DNA of 64,000 nt, from NCBI GenBank assembly GCA_947652605.1, contig OX393577.1, positions 58,552,108 to 58,616,107 on the forward strand, in the 5' to 3' direction. Within the stretch, counting starts at the first letter, position 1. Every line of letters begins with the position of its first letter. This document shows positions 1 through 10,480 of this stretch, piece by piece. A model generated the notes under the pieces. That model was not told the origin of the DNA and searched no databases. It worked only from the letters and a program-made list of their open reading frames with translations. Made by a program: the position numbers and the translations under genes. The DNA is from Elmis aenea (taxonomy: Eukaryota > Arthropoda > Insecta > Coleoptera > Elmidae).

Positions 1-292
1 AATGAAACACCTAAGTAGTTTTACATGGGATAATTAGAAAGAAAACACGTAATTGGAAGTATGATTTATTATCCCAAAAAGTCAATGGGAAACACATTTC
101 GGCCAAGTTTGATAGCTCTTACTTTAACTGCTAGGACGTAATCGATTTTTTGTTTTTTTTTTCTTGCAACTGGAGGTCTCTAACTTTGAAAGGAAGGATT
201 ATCGGATAACAAAATATTTGACAAATGGTCATCACTTTCACTCAGGAATATGGACCTACTTTTTGGCGGTGTATAATTGGGACACCCTGTAT
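1..292 (-). repeat. Palindromic CAGGGTG-type MITE, cut by window edge
   Basis: The sequence ends at 277-292 in a terminus of the type TTGGGACACCCTGTA. It matches both arms of the complete palindromic element at 46690-47652: bases 20-70 match that element's left arm, and 85-292 its right arm. The central part is deleted here, so the two arms almost meet near base 70. The open frame across 164-406 is simply an arm of the element and is not a gene. Membership in the Tc1/mariner-like CAGGGTG group is inferred from the terminus. Confidence 0.75.
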
Positions 293-770
293 TTTGTCAG
301 AAAATTTTCTTCACCTAACCTACCTGTCAAATTGAATGTATGTTTTATCAAATTTTACAAGTACTGTCAGAGTGGTGCGTCACGGGTGTGGTTTAATCTA
401 TATTAAAGTAACGCTACTCGTCGCCGAAGTTCGTCAAAAAATTATCAAGACTAAAATATTTAATTCCCTGCCCAAATTTATATTTTCGACCAATCACAAC
501 CTCAGATTTCTTAGAAACGACCAATAAACGCTTGAAACTCTGTTAATTGTGTAAAGGATATTATCAGTTTATGAATATGTTTATTGGTCGTTTTTAGGAA
601 ATCTGAGTTGGTGGGCCCAAAACGCAAATTTGACAGGAGGATCAACATCTGACAGGGGAATGTAAAATTATTACCGTGTAATATTGCCCCTATTGGTAGT
701 CTCTAGAAGATTTAAGATTAGTAATTGGTTGAAAACGCAAATTTGACAGGTATAGGAAATTTTCTTATGA
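293..770. mobile_element. MITE family B, copy 1
   Basis: A roughly 475-bp sequence recurs with high similarity at 22723-23187. Its ends are inverted: GAAAATTTTCTTCACCT near 298 and AGGTATAGGAAATTTTC near 748. A second inverted pair sits inside, CTCAGATTTCTTAGAAACGA near 501 against an AGGAAATCTGAG end near 597. It abuts the preceding MITE exactly, suggesting insertion at or next to that element's end. No coding capacity is visible. The superfamily is unknown. Confidence 0.75.
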
Positions 771-2260
771 CTAAAATTGATATTTTTCGAGTTATTGTGG
801 TTTTAATGATAAATACGTTCTGGAAATAACTAGAAAATATGTTTTATATGTCAAATACTATTTCATACAGAGCTAAAGAAACTGACAGTTCTAAAAATAT
901 TATAAACGAAACACAAAATTTAGTTTTTAGACCACACTGTTAGTGTTCATATAATATACAACATAATGAATAACGTAAACAAAAATTCAAAATAAAGAAA
1001 AAAATCGAATCGGGGGAGGTACGCCATTCTAGTCCCTCGCCTTGGGCTTAAAAATACCTGGCCACGGCCCTGATTGTAAGCATTTGGGAGCAATAAAATT
1101 AACATAATTATTTATTAAAGAACGCGACAAACGCAGCCGACAATTTAAAAATCATACAACGGATATAGTCGCGATTCTTAATACATACTACGTAACTAAC
1201 ATACGATTAACCATACCCAGGTTCATTGACGTATTTTAAAAGCCAAAATACACATACAAAAACCCAACGTTCAATTCAATGGTTGAATAAATCTTAATAA
1301 ACCAATAAATAAAACATGATGCAGACAAAACAGAACGAGAACGGGTTTCTGTATTATTAAACCAAAAACACAGGTGTCGCCGCGTATTAAAAGTAAATAA
1401 AAATTTAAAAACGAAATAAGAATGATCACTTAATAAAAATGTGCAGAAAATGAAGGAAGTTTATGACCGCGCTTGTAAGGCTGTTTGTTAACTTGTTTAA
1501 CGAGACAACTAGATTTTTATAGAAAATTAATGCATAGTCGATACATGCATACTTGAGTTGGTCATGCAATTTGCAAGCCAAAAGAATGAATACGCGCAGA
1601 CGATTACCGCCAAGACAACTTAGATAGGTGACTTGGAACAAGCAACGTTGTGATTGCTCATTACTGCTGATTTAACACGATGATAGCATGAGTTCGTCTT
1701 ACAATGACGTATGACAGCAATTTTTACGCCGATACGCATTATTAACGGTTGTTTGTCGGATCGTGTACGTTAAGACTGCCGCTCAAAGCGATCATAGAAC
1801 GTTACATCGATTATCGTCTTTAAAAAACTCTCTTAGCCATAAACGTTGATGCTAAACTATCAATTAGTCAATATATTATTGGCTTGATCCGCACAGATAG
1901 TAATCAAATATCGAAAATGCTCATTTATAAGCAGTAACGTATTCAAATAGACGTTTTTTAGCGATATTCTCCAACGCGTTTTTGCAAAAAACAGGAAAAA
2001 CTAGTTAAATGATACGTAAAAGCAGCACAGATACATCACAACGGCATTAATAAACAGTAAAAGTCAGTGAACCGCGCATTTTTTCGCAGCTAAAATTAAG
2101 TGAAACCGATAACAAGTCTGCAAAAATTTCAAATATTTTAAACTAACTAAATACCTTGTTTTTTTTAAAATTAAGACGGGATAAAACGACCAGAAATGAA
2201 AATAAATACCAAGAGGTTGTCCATGCATAACTTAATTATCAATCGAGAAGACTGGAAAAA
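771..2260. other. Unique AT-rich sequence, no gene recognised
   Basis: No repeat found elsewhere in the window covers this stretch. The part from about 1300 to 2060 is less AT-rich than its surroundings and has the mixed texture of non-repetitive DNA. A minus-strand open frame at 1426-1641 has no ATG or splice support and resembles no protein I know. A short GC-richer run near 1010-1070 may be a decayed hAT end. Confidence 0.4.
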
Positions 2261-2590
2261 TATTTTTTTCTACGACCACTAATGTGAATTACTCTTACCG
2301 TACAGCCTGCATGCATAGTGAGTCCTAAGCGCACGGTAAGCAAAACACACACTTGTCTAGAAATGTCAAAGTAGGCTTACGTCAAAATTGACAAGACAAC
2401 GTAATTACATATGTATATTAGCCAAAAAGCCGTTAAAATCGTATGTATTATGTGATCGTAGAAAAAGTATGCTACATAACACGAGTTGTAAAGCAATTAC
2501 GCGCTCACCGCTACGCGCGCGGCTCCATGCGGGACTTTTCCACTCGTGCGTAAAAGGCTTCTTACAAGTCTTGTTATGTAATATACTATT
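2261..2590. mobile_element. Two-hairpin MITE family A, copy 1
   Basis: This 330-bp non-coding element shares most of its length with 6551-6997 and its architecture with 36311-36730. Hairpin 1 is framed by TCTACGACCACTAATG near 2269 and GATCGTAGAAAAAGTA near 2454. Hairpin 2 is framed by TACATAACACGAGTTGTAA near 2473 and TTACAAGTCTTGTTATGTA near 2562. It ends in ATATACTATT. The superfamily is not assigned. Confidence 0.7.
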
Positions 2591-3126
2591 ACGTTTTGTT
2601 TGACGTCTTTTCTAGTTTCAAAAATAAAATCGGAATTTTTGTGCATTAATCAAAAACAAATTCGCATCGGGACTATAAATTTAAAAGCTTACTTACTATA
2701 ATTACTACATTTTTCTAATTACCACAAGATTTACAGATTGCTACACCAATCCATTGTTTGAAAAACAAAACTTTGCCCTCTTTTCATTGATGTTGTTATT
2801 ATTATTCTTTAACGAAAAAACTGATTCTATAAAATAAACTAATAACGTCAGTTACTTCGATGGATCAACAGGTGAAACGAAAGAATTACGAAATGAAATT
2901 TAAGCAGGCCTTGAAATTGACAGGTTCGATTTTACTGCAGACATAACAGAGAAATCAAAGCTGAAAGCTTTTTACTTCGGCGACAAAAGAAGATCGTAGT
3001 CTGCTCGTGAACATCGATTGGGTTTTTTTTGTTTTTCCCTACGCCATATAAGTTCAATATCTTAGAAAAGCCCACAAAACTTACAAACACAAATAGCACT
3101 GGAACATTTAACTGCTAAAATACGAA
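2591..3126. other. AT-rich sequence, nothing recognised
   Basis: No open frame, RNA gene or repeat shared with the rest of the window was seen here. Confidence 0.4.
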
Positions 3127-3335
3127 CAGGGTGACCCAGATAACAATTTGAGCTTGGGGATCTGGCTTATTATAAAAGATACAGGTTTGCTTAAATTAGA
3201 TGAATTATTCTTAATTAAAAGAGGAGTTACAATCTATTTTTAAAAGTACAAACATCGGCGTATTTCAGAAGTTATAGCAAAATAAATGAAAACGTTAAAT
3301 TTATTTTTTCTCTCACAACGTTTTGGTTAATTTTT
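3127..3335 (+). repeat. Solo long terminal arm, family C
   Basis: The sequence begins CAGGGTGACCCAGAT and continues with modules (ACAGGTTTGCTTAAATTAGA, then GATGAATTATTC) also found at 5130-5538 and 41325-41652 in reverse and at 53156-53620 forward. These look like single arms of a transposon with long inverted repeats. No opposite arm or transposase is visible nearby. Confidence 0.65.
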
Positions 3336-3805
3336 ATGCCAAAAATGTAGCATGTCAAGATGTAAAATTTTTCATTTATTGTCATTGTAACCAGAATTAT
3401 TATAAAAAAATGCTACAAAGACTATCGAATTACACAACAATGTTATAAAATTCCTATAAAAGATACCGCAAATGGTCAGCACCGTAGCGATGCATTGGCA
3501 ACGGGGCAAGTGCCAAGGGCGCGAGGCGCGAGGGGTGCCAAGCGCAAACATTTTTGCACCCTGGCCTAAAAAACAACCACATCAAGCGCCCTTTGCTAAA
3601 AATATTGCCGCCCCAATATGTATCGGCGATTTCCCGTCAGTGGACGGTGATTCCCATTTTAAACGGAGCTCGAAACCGAAAAAATTAGTTAACGGTTAAC
3701 CAAAATCGAGGACCGGTTAAAAAACGGGTAAAAAAAAACGGTTTTTAACATAATTTAGATTGGAAAGGCAAAGTATGAAAATATATCTATTTATAATTTT
3801 ATAAT

Positions 3806-4345
3806 ATACAAGATGATTTACCCGGCGTTGCACGGGCGATTACAATTTTAATTACTTTTTTAACTTGAATAAGCCCAATAATTCCAAATCATACACAAAT
3901 GACATACTCTGATCAATCATCTTTTCATTTTCTTATAATTCATTAAAAAATAACTATTTATTGCTTAAAAATTGAATAATAACTCAAATTTATTTTCTTT
4001 CGTCTTGTTTCAATTAAAAATGTACTAATAAAAATAATACTTCATGTACATTTATTACCTACTAATTGTATACAAAACAATCTTTACTTGAGAAATACAC
4101 CGCGCCGTATCGTGTTTTGACCAGGTATTTGCCGACGTAAGATCGAATCCCGTCCAAGTGATTTTTTTTTTTTTTAATTGGTAATATGTGCTTGTACTTA
4201 AAGTTTGGCGTTAGATCTGCAAGGTCCTAAACAGTAACTGTGCAAAATTTGGTCCCGATCGGTCAACGGACCTAGGATTCTATAGCGAACAAACAAACAA
4301 ACAAACAAACACACAAACAAGCTCTTTTATATATATATAGATTTA
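3806..4345 (-). mobile_element. Innermost dispersed element with AAAC repeat
   Basis: The insert begins near ATATACAAGATGATTTACCC with a CCCGGCGTTGCACGGGCG box. It ends in an (AAAC)n run (4287-4312) followed by TATATATATATAGATTTA. A stretch near 4140 (GATCGAATCC) resembles a tRNA B box, but no convincing A box was seen, so a SINE origin is only a possibility. It interrupts the GGTTAAAAAACCG element and is therefore the youngest layer of this stack. Confidence 0.45.
4287..4312 (+). repeat. (AAAC)n microsatellite
   Basis: Six tandem tetramers with one variant unit lie near the end of the innermost nested element. A run of this kind is typical of a retroelement or MITE tail. Confidence 0.8.
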
Positions 4346-5129
4346 CAAACAAGCGTTTAGTTATGAGTTCTGGTAAACTAATCGCAATTAATACAGATTT
4401 TGTATTTTTTTAAATAATTTTTATTGAAGAATGATGGTAAAAAAAACCGGGTTTTAATTATTTTATTTAAAGGTTGCCGGTTTTTTGCCATTAAAAATAA
4501 CGGTTTCGGTTTCAGTTGAAAACCACTTTTACGGACAAAAAATTACCGTTTTTTTACCCGGTTAAAAAACCGATTTCTTGTCCAGCTTTTAAAACAATAG
4601 CAAAAATGGCCCTGCACGCTAACCTGATGGATAAATTCAAGAGCTGACACTGGATATCCCCGTTTTTCCGTTTATAGTCAATAATCTTATGAAATTTGGC
4701 AGCAGATGAGCAGAGCATTTATAGATCAATCAGTTACGTATGGTACATAGATTATGCGCCTATGTACAATAGTCAGCATTCTTATGAATATTTACTTAAA
4801 AAATTGTGGCTCCATCTATATCCGAACTACGACGATGTAGGTACATAATTCAGGCCAATCCTGTACATATTCAATATTTAATTTTATGTTTTGTTTCTTT
4901 ATGATAAATTGTTACTTATAAATGTTATAATAACAATATTTCTTAAAATAAAATACGTTAAAAAAAGGGCGCCATTTTAGGTATTTGCCAAGGGCGCCAA
5001 AAACATTGCTACGGCTCTGGACAGAGGGAGTACCATTTAACATTCAATGGGTTGTTTTTCGTTTTTTTTTTTTTCATAGATAGCAAGATAAGTGATTAGT
5101 AAACTATGATTTTTTTATTTTTCTGAATT

Positions 5130-5538
5130 ATTTATTTAAATAGCTATGGCATTTGAAAGAGCAAAAATAAACATTTAACTATTTCAAAGTCAACTTGACG
5201 GCCCAAAAGAAAATATTAAATTAGGGGTAATATTTCAAACATTGAAAGTGATTAAAAAAATCTAAGATAATAGTTACATTCTACATAAAAAAGTACCTCA
5301 AGAAAGTACAAATAAAATCGATCCAATGATTAAAACAAAAAAGTTAAGAGAGAAAAAATTCAACATTTTCATATATTTTTCCATAACTTCTGGGGTAGGT
5401 ACAAGGAATTTTGCACTTAAAATCGATTGTAGCTCCCCTCATACTTGGGAATAATTCATCTAATTTAAGCAGACCTATATATCTCTTATAATAAGCAAGA
5501 TCCCAATACTGGAAACGTTATCTGGGGACACCATGTAT
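5130..5538 (-). repeat. Solo long terminal arm, family C
   Basis: In reverse orientation this matches 53156-53620 over about 400 bp and 41325-41652 over about 320 bp. Its outer end is GGGGACACCATGTATA, a variant of the CAGGGTGTCCC terminus. Modules such as TAATTCATCTAATTTAA appear in all copies. It is non-coding, and probably one arm of a long-inverted-repeat mariner-type element. Confidence 0.7.
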
Positions 5539-6550
5539 ACCTAACAGTATTACAGTATCAAAGACAGCATGAAAATATTTCCAGAAGCCCTCAAAACTGT
5601 TAGTATTTCATATTTTATACACAACCATACGTCTAACAGCATTTTACTTCTCATCAAAAACAATATGTCACGCATGAACTATTTTAACCTGGCATATTTA
5701 AACTTTTTAACACCGTCATTTACATATTCATTAATTTCGTTCTAAGAACCACTTCCAGTCTCACATCATCACGTATAACACGGTTACTTAGCAAACAAAT
5801 GACAGAAAAACGCATGCAAATTTGGCAAGGGAACATCTAATCGCATTTGTTCCAGAAAATTTTATGTTTTCGTTGTCAGACCTTGGGTTGACTAAGAATT
5901 ATGATGGCGAGGCCAAGGGCGCTGAGAAAATATTTTAACAAGCACCACACTGATATCCCGCACCGTTTTAAACCTTTCCTTCGGATTCCTCATAGGCAAA
6001 ATACAAATTTAAGAACTGGGAGGTATATTATTATATTTACTGAACACATTTTGAACTACTAGAAAATATAATTATTGTCATTGTTCATTGATACTCCTAT
6101 TATTAAAAAATTACGTTTGCTTAAACCAATTATAACAAACTGTGGCTTAAATGACCATGTTGACAGCGTTTAAATCTAGTCTTAATTTCTTTGAAGGTGA
6201 CAATTCCCACAATTTGTAAAAAATAAACACAAAATGTGTCATAAAAAAGAAAATACTGATTTACAAGCTATTTTATCCTTAAAATCGCCTATTTATCATT
6301 TATTCTATTCTAATTCCAATATATTTTCATAGCTTTCCGTCGCAGAAATATTTGTGTTGAATAACAAGACACAAGTAACAAAAAAACGCAAAGCTGTGAA
6401 CCTGCACAGGAAGAAAAACTGAAAAAAAAACAAGATAAGACAGCATTTACTCAAACACTAAATTTGTACACTAAATTTAGAATACATTTTGCAAACATTT
6501 CAGATTGCCATAATTTTTAAAACCGAGGTACTCTTTTTTTTTTAAACTCA
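5539..6550. other. AT-rich sequence, no gene recognised
   Basis: Only a small GC-richer patch near 5900 (GGCCAAGGGCGCTGAG) stands out. It resembles the interior of the hAT-like element at 3477-5019 and may be a relic of it. No frame worth reporting was found. Confidence 0.4.
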
Positions 6551-6997
6551 ATAATATACTTTTTCTACTGCCACTAATGTAATGACTCTTACAATACAGA
6601 CTGCATGCATAGTAAGTGGGTCCTTACTCACGATAAGCAAAAAGCACGGTTTTTTAAAGAATTGATCTAAGTAGACTCACGTCAAATACTTCCTGCATGC
6701 CTAGTAAGAGAGTTATAACATAACGCACGGTAAGAAAACGCACACTTGTCTAGAAATGTCAAAGTAGACTTACGTCAAAATTGATAACGTAATTACATGT
6801 GTATATTAGCCAAAAAGCCGTTAAAATCGTAGGTATTATGTGATCGTAGAAAAAGTAAGCTACATAACACGAGTTGTAATTTGTAAAGCAATTACGCACT
6901 CGTGGAAATACGCACTCGCCACTACGCGGCTTCGTGCGCATCTTTTCCACTCGTGCGTAATACGCTTCTTACAACTATTGTCATATAATATACTATT
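6551..6997. mobile_element. Two-hairpin MITE family A, copy 2
   Basis: This is a longer copy of the 2261-2590 element, with the same hairpins: ATACTTTTTCTACTGCCAC near 6556 against GATCGTAGAAAAAGTA near 6842, then TACATAACACGAGTTGTAA near 6861. Extra internal segments carry repeated CTGCATGC(A/C)TAGTAAG motifs near 6600 and 6693. The end is ATATACTATTTT. A minus-strand open frame at 6759-6950 is a by-product of the repeat. Confidence 0.7.
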
Positions 6998-7427
6998 TTA
7001 CTATCTTTGACATTTTTAAACTGAATAAAACATTACAGAGAGCATTTCAGAGTTAATTTAATAGAATCTAAACTGAGAAATAAGGTTCATTCAATTTCAA
7101 AACGTTGCTTATATTCATACAACTGCGCTTCTACTCAATAAAACCAAGCGCCAAGCAATAATAGGAAGATAAATATGCTAATACCGACAAATTTGAAACC
7201 GGAAATATAGAAAAACAATAGGTTCGACGTCCTGCAAATGCGTATTAAAGCATATTAGGTGCACGGCGCTATAAATCATGCTCAACAAATACTTACCCAT
7301 AAAATTACATCACGATATGAATAAGGCACCAGCGGTTTTAAACACGCGTGAATGCAAAAATATTAATAACTTCTGTTTGCTATAAAGCTTTTATTATTTC
7401 ATCCGAACTGCTATGAAGATCTCGTGA
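6998..7427. other. Unique sequence, nothing recognised
   Basis: This is a non-repetitive stretch just upstream of the candidate exon at 7491. No promoter element or open frame stands out. Confidence 0.35.
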
Positions 7428-7490
7428 TATGAACTAAACTTACCGATAAACAGTAATAGAAGGAATTCAGTAGAAAAACGATTTTTGCAG

Positions 7491-7751
7491 CATAATATTA
7501 AAGTATTGAAGCGTTGCATTTTTAAAGAAGTTGATAGCTTTTGTTCATACATCACATTATTAGGGTCAGACTTAGATCATAAGGAACAACTCAGGCTGTA
7601 TTCGAACTATTACTGTAAAGACACCGACAAATCTAATAAACTATTCCATCATTACCGGTTCGAAATAGTAATAAACCGCAACTACCTAGCTCTGCAGAGT
7701 TTAGCTTTCACACAAACAACAAAACGTGAATTTATCGCTGCCGAGTTGTCT
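7491..7751 (+). CDS. Candidate internal coding exon, unknown protein
   Basis: I do not recognise this protein. The frame is open from 7428 to a stop at 7761-7763, about 111 codons, which is long for such AT-rich DNA. A polypyrimidine-AG acceptor (ATTTTTGCAG) ends at 7490, and a perfect donor (CT followed by GTAAGT) starts at 7752. The bounded segment is 261 bp, exactly 87 codons, phase 0 at both ends. It would encode a soluble-looking, mixed-charge peptide beginning HNIKVLKRC, with several Cys and Tyr and no membrane segment. No matching neighbouring exon was found. It could be a real exon, an exon relic or chance. Confidence 0.35.
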
Positions 7752-7763
7752 GTAAGTTCATAA

Positions 7764-8318
7764 AATATTGCCAACCAGCAACCACAACTGCAAATTGGTA
7801 AGTAAGTCGTAGTTATACCTTAAGAATCTTAAAGACAGATACATAATTATACACCGTGGGTGGTAAATTAACCGAAACGTACACCAACAAATGTGTGTAT
7901 TCAGACATAAAAAGTTTAAAAACGCGGTAGTTCAGTCTAACTCATCTGACTAACCTACTGTCTGCGGTTACAGCTGCATACAAAGAAGAATGAACGTGTG
8001 TCGGTACTGTAGAGGTCATTTGGCCGCCAAGAGAATCTTTTTACTGCATTCCATTTTAAAGACTTGAGAAATTTACAAATCAATCCCTGAATAAAATAAG
8101 ACATTTTTATACAAAATATTCAAGGATACCCTTGTTTTGCGAATTATTGTTTTTTGTAATGTTAATTTTAAATCGGTTAGGATACGTTAGGTAGATTTTC
8201 GCTACTAGGGCACCGATCAAAAAGGGCTAGCCTTCATACCCAAAATGTTGCTGATCGTAATTTTAAATTCACAAACAAAAAGAAATTTTTAACGTACAAC
8301 GATATTTCTATCACTTAA
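7764..8318. other. Unique sequence after candidate exon
   Basis: A second donor-like GTAAGTAAG lies near 7799. Around 7930-8070 the base composition is less AT-rich. It includes an acceptor-like TGCGGTTACAG and a 25-codon ATG frame (7990-8067, starting MNVCRYCRGH) that I cannot assign. No repeat was seen. Confidence 0.3.
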
Positions 8319-8662
8319 AAAGCTGCGTTCACATAGAAAAGTATTGTATTGTATTGTAGCGTAAGCAAAGTTAAGTATACGAATATCAAATGCTAGCGTT
8401 CACATAAGCAAAGTAGTGAAATTGCCTTGCAAGCCGCGTTGTATAGCTAACAAGGTCCAAGCTTCTTGCAATACCCCATAACAAGAACCAATCACAGTGA
8501 TCTACGGATTAACCCTGCGTATGCGTATTGGGAATCGCCATTAGTGTACAAGTAGCTGGCGCTGCCACTATAACACCTCTATGTGAACGCTACTCTTGCA
8601 GGCACCTTGCAATACAATACAATACAATACAATGCAATACTTTTCTATGTGAACGCAGCTTT
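8319..8662. mobile_element. MITE with 44-bp inverted ends and pentamer runs
   Basis: The termini AAAGCTGCGTTCACATAG and CTATGTGAACGCAGCTTT form inverted repeats of about 44 bp, continuing into (TATTG)n on the left and (CAATA)n on the right. Shorter inner echoes of the terminus occur near 8392 (TAGCGTTCACATAAG) and 8578 (CTATGTGAACGCTA). There is no coding capacity. The superfamily is unknown because no clear target duplication is visible. Confidence 0.7.
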
Positions 8663-9439
8663 GTTTCCTCCCGACAGGAAACACACATAGGGAATTTTTT
8701 GGCATGAAAAATGTTACTACCCTCAACCGGCTTACAAATTATAAAAAATACAATTTTGCGAAATGGGACAGAAACAGTCTTATGGCAGCAATATACCGGA
8801 TCTTTCCGTTAAGAAGCTCAAGGGCTTGTAATTGGTTTTTGCATTTTTAAGGTTCTCATGTTGTCCCTGTAACCGAAAAAAACAGGTTTATTTTGAAACT
8901 GTAGTTTTTCCTGGATAGTAGGTATATGATTTTCGTTTACTATACTTTTTATTTTCCATTTTTAGAGTTCACATCTATTGCAACATCTCGGGCCGACCAA
9001 ATAAAGGCCCATGGGCTTCTATTTGGAAAACAAAATCCTATCCTATATTTGGGTGGGCCTCTTAACGGAAAAACCCTGTACGGGGTAGCTCAAAAGTGTG
9101 TACGACGATTTTATGAAAAAAGTTTTCGGTAAACTCTAGCTACTTTTTGACGTACCTACTTCAATTTTTTTCAGCTGAAGATTTGAAACTGACAGATAAC
9201 CAAACTTTTTTTTAATAGCACCCTATTCGTTTTTTTACACTTTAATTAATAAAGATTTTTTGTGTTTTCAATTAAGTATAAGCATTATTCCGTAAAACAT
9301 TCTTAAGAAAAATCAAAATCTTTTTAAGTAATCACTGCACTTCGTAAGTAGGTACTAAAAACCAAGTCTTAAAAATTAAACGCCATTTTTATTTAAAAGC
9401 TGGCTAGTGTCAACAATAATTATTTTCAAAAATATTATG
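8663..9439. other. AT-rich sequence, no gene recognised
   Basis: An ATG frame at 8926-9132 (68 codons) covers a less AT-rich patch, but no splice sites, family resemblance or repeat support were found for it. Confidence 0.35.
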
Positions 9440-9698
9440 TCGAAAAAATTGAAAGCAATTACTTTTTACTGTACGAGTAGGCAGTTTTTGGAGTCCAGTA
9501 AAGACACGGGTATGTTATGTAAAATATTTTTTCTGCGTCCGCCACAGACACCAAAATCACTATCGTCATCCATAATCAAACAATAACTTAACAAACTACA
9601 GGTGAAAACTCGCTTGGTGGTATAATGACGCTTGTTTCGTAGCGCTAATCAACAAAACAACTCATCACCATGGCAACCAGCTACTTTCCGGCGTGTCC

Positions 9699-9905
9699 GG
9701 AACATTCTTCACCCACAATTCTTCGCCCACAATTCTTCGCCCACAATTCTTCGCCCACAATTCTTTGCCCACAATTCTTCGCCCACAATTCTTCGCCCAC
9801 AATTCTTCGCCCACAATTCTTCGCCCACATTTCTTCGCCCACAATTCTTCGCCCATAATCTTCGCCCACAATTCTTCGCCTACACATTTCTTCCCGCCAT
9901 AATTC
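9699..9905 (+). repeat. 14-bp tandem repeat, about 12 copies
   Basis: The unit is CACAATTCTTCGCC, with a few substitutions and a 13-bp unit near 9850. Because 14 is not a multiple of 3, the array reads as a repeating peptide in several frames on both strands. This is the left arm of the fold-back element. Confidence 0.9.
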
Positions 9906-10010
9906 TTCGCCGCATACAAGCATATCACAAATTTTATTTGTAAATGCGATTGGTTTTATTAATTTTTACGTATTTATAACGTACTGCTAATTTTTACAGA
10001 TTATTTTACA

Positions 10011-10050
10011 TCAGGTTAGGTTAGGTCAGGTCAGGTTAGGTTAGGTTAAT
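10011..10050 (+). repeat. Interstitial telomere-like pentamers TTAGG/TCAGG
   Basis: Seven perfect pentamers run in the order TCAGG, TTAGG, TTAGG, TCAGG, TCAGG, TTAGG, TTAGG. Three degenerate TTAAT units follow and extend the 5-bp period to 10060. TTAGG is the usual arthropod telomere repeat and TCAGG a beetle variant. The block sits in the loop of the fold-back element, so it is not a chromosome end. Confidence 0.85.
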
Positions 10051-10257
10051 TTAATTTAATTTTTATTCATAATATAATAACATAAACAAGATTAAAAATC
10101 ACAACATACGCTATTTATGTAGCAATTTTTAAACATAATATTAAAAGAAGCAGTATTAATATACAAGAAACAACTTTAAGCTAATGTAAAATAATCTGTA
10201 AAAATTACGTTATAAATAAATTAACAAAATTTGTAATATGCTTGTATGAGGCGAAAA

Positions 10258-10362
10258 ATTGTGGCAGCGAAGAATTATGGGGAGGAAGAGTTGTGTAGGC
10301 GAAGAATTGTGGGCGGAGAATTGTGGGCGAAGAATTGTGGGCGAAGAATTGTGGGCGGGTAA
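10258..10362 (-). repeat. 14-bp tandem repeat, right arm
   Basis: About four full units of the complement (GGGCGAAGAATTGT) plus degenerate ones mirror the 9699-9905 array. The right arm has far fewer units than the left, consistent with independent expansion or loss. Confidence 0.85.
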
Positions 10363-10480
10363 TGTTCCTAGACCCACTTTCCGGCCTAGATCGGCAAAGA
10401 TGTATTTTCCAGCCTAAAAATTGATCGGAAACAAGTGATTTTCTGGACGGACGCAGAAAAAAAATTTAATGTTATCTTTT

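Larger units (their letters stand above)
3664..4585. mobile_element. Nested GGTTAAAAAACCG-rich element, possibly hAT
   Basis: Both flanks are rich in inverted copies of (A)CCGGTTAAAAAACGG: 3700-3745 on the left, 4440-4580 on the right. Candidate termini are CGGAGCTCGAAA and the complement of TTTCTTGTCCAG. They are bordered by ATTTTAAA (3656-3663) and CTTTTAAA (4586-4593), a 7/8 match and possible 8-bp duplication. The centre is interrupted by the element at 3806-4345. No protein remains. Confidence 0.45.
3477..5019. mobile_element. hAT-like element carrying nested insertions
   Basis: The left end CAGCACCGTAGCGATG (3477) and the right end CATTGCTACGGCTCTG (5004-5019) are imperfect inverted repeats of the CAGxxxCGTAGC type, also used by the hAT MITE at 52409-53097. 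The G+C-rich motif CCAAGGGCGC occurs near both ends. The interior is occupied by a second element (3664-4585), which holds a third (about 3806-4345). No transposase remains. A clean 8-bp target duplication was not found, so the hAT label rests on the termini. Confidence 0.55.
9440..10480. mobile_element. Fold-back element with 14-bp repeat arms
   Basis: Long imperfect inverted arms run inward from about 9520 and 10465 (both contain CTGCGTCCG or its complement). They pass through 14-bp tandem arrays and a shared CATACAAGCATAT segment, and end in ACAGATTATTTTACAT (9996-10011) against ATGTAAAATAATCTGT (10185-10200). The loop of about 170 bp holds telomere-like pentamers. The left 250 bp match 56260-56522, showing that this is a dispersed family. 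There is no coding capacity; open frames in the arms come from the 14-bp periodicity. Confidence 0.7.

Noticed and set aside
164..406. 80-codon plus frame and its relative at 47532-47765
   Set aside because: Both are arms of the same non-coding palindromic MITE.
4100..4160. tRNA gene suggested by a B-box-like GATCGAATCC
   Set aside because: No cloverleaf or A box could be found; it lies inside a dispersed repeat.
9699..9905. Possible CRISPR-like array of short repeats
   Set aside because: Units are directly adjacent with no spacers, and the host is clearly eukaryotic.
9632..9943. Five overlapping repetitive open frames on both strands (peptides such as FFAHNSSPTILRPQ repeated)
   Set aside because: They come from a 14-bp tandem repeat without stops in several frames; the period alone explains them.
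10011..10050. Real telomere or chromosome end
   Set aside because: Only seven units, embedded within a fold-back element with ordinary sequence on both sides.
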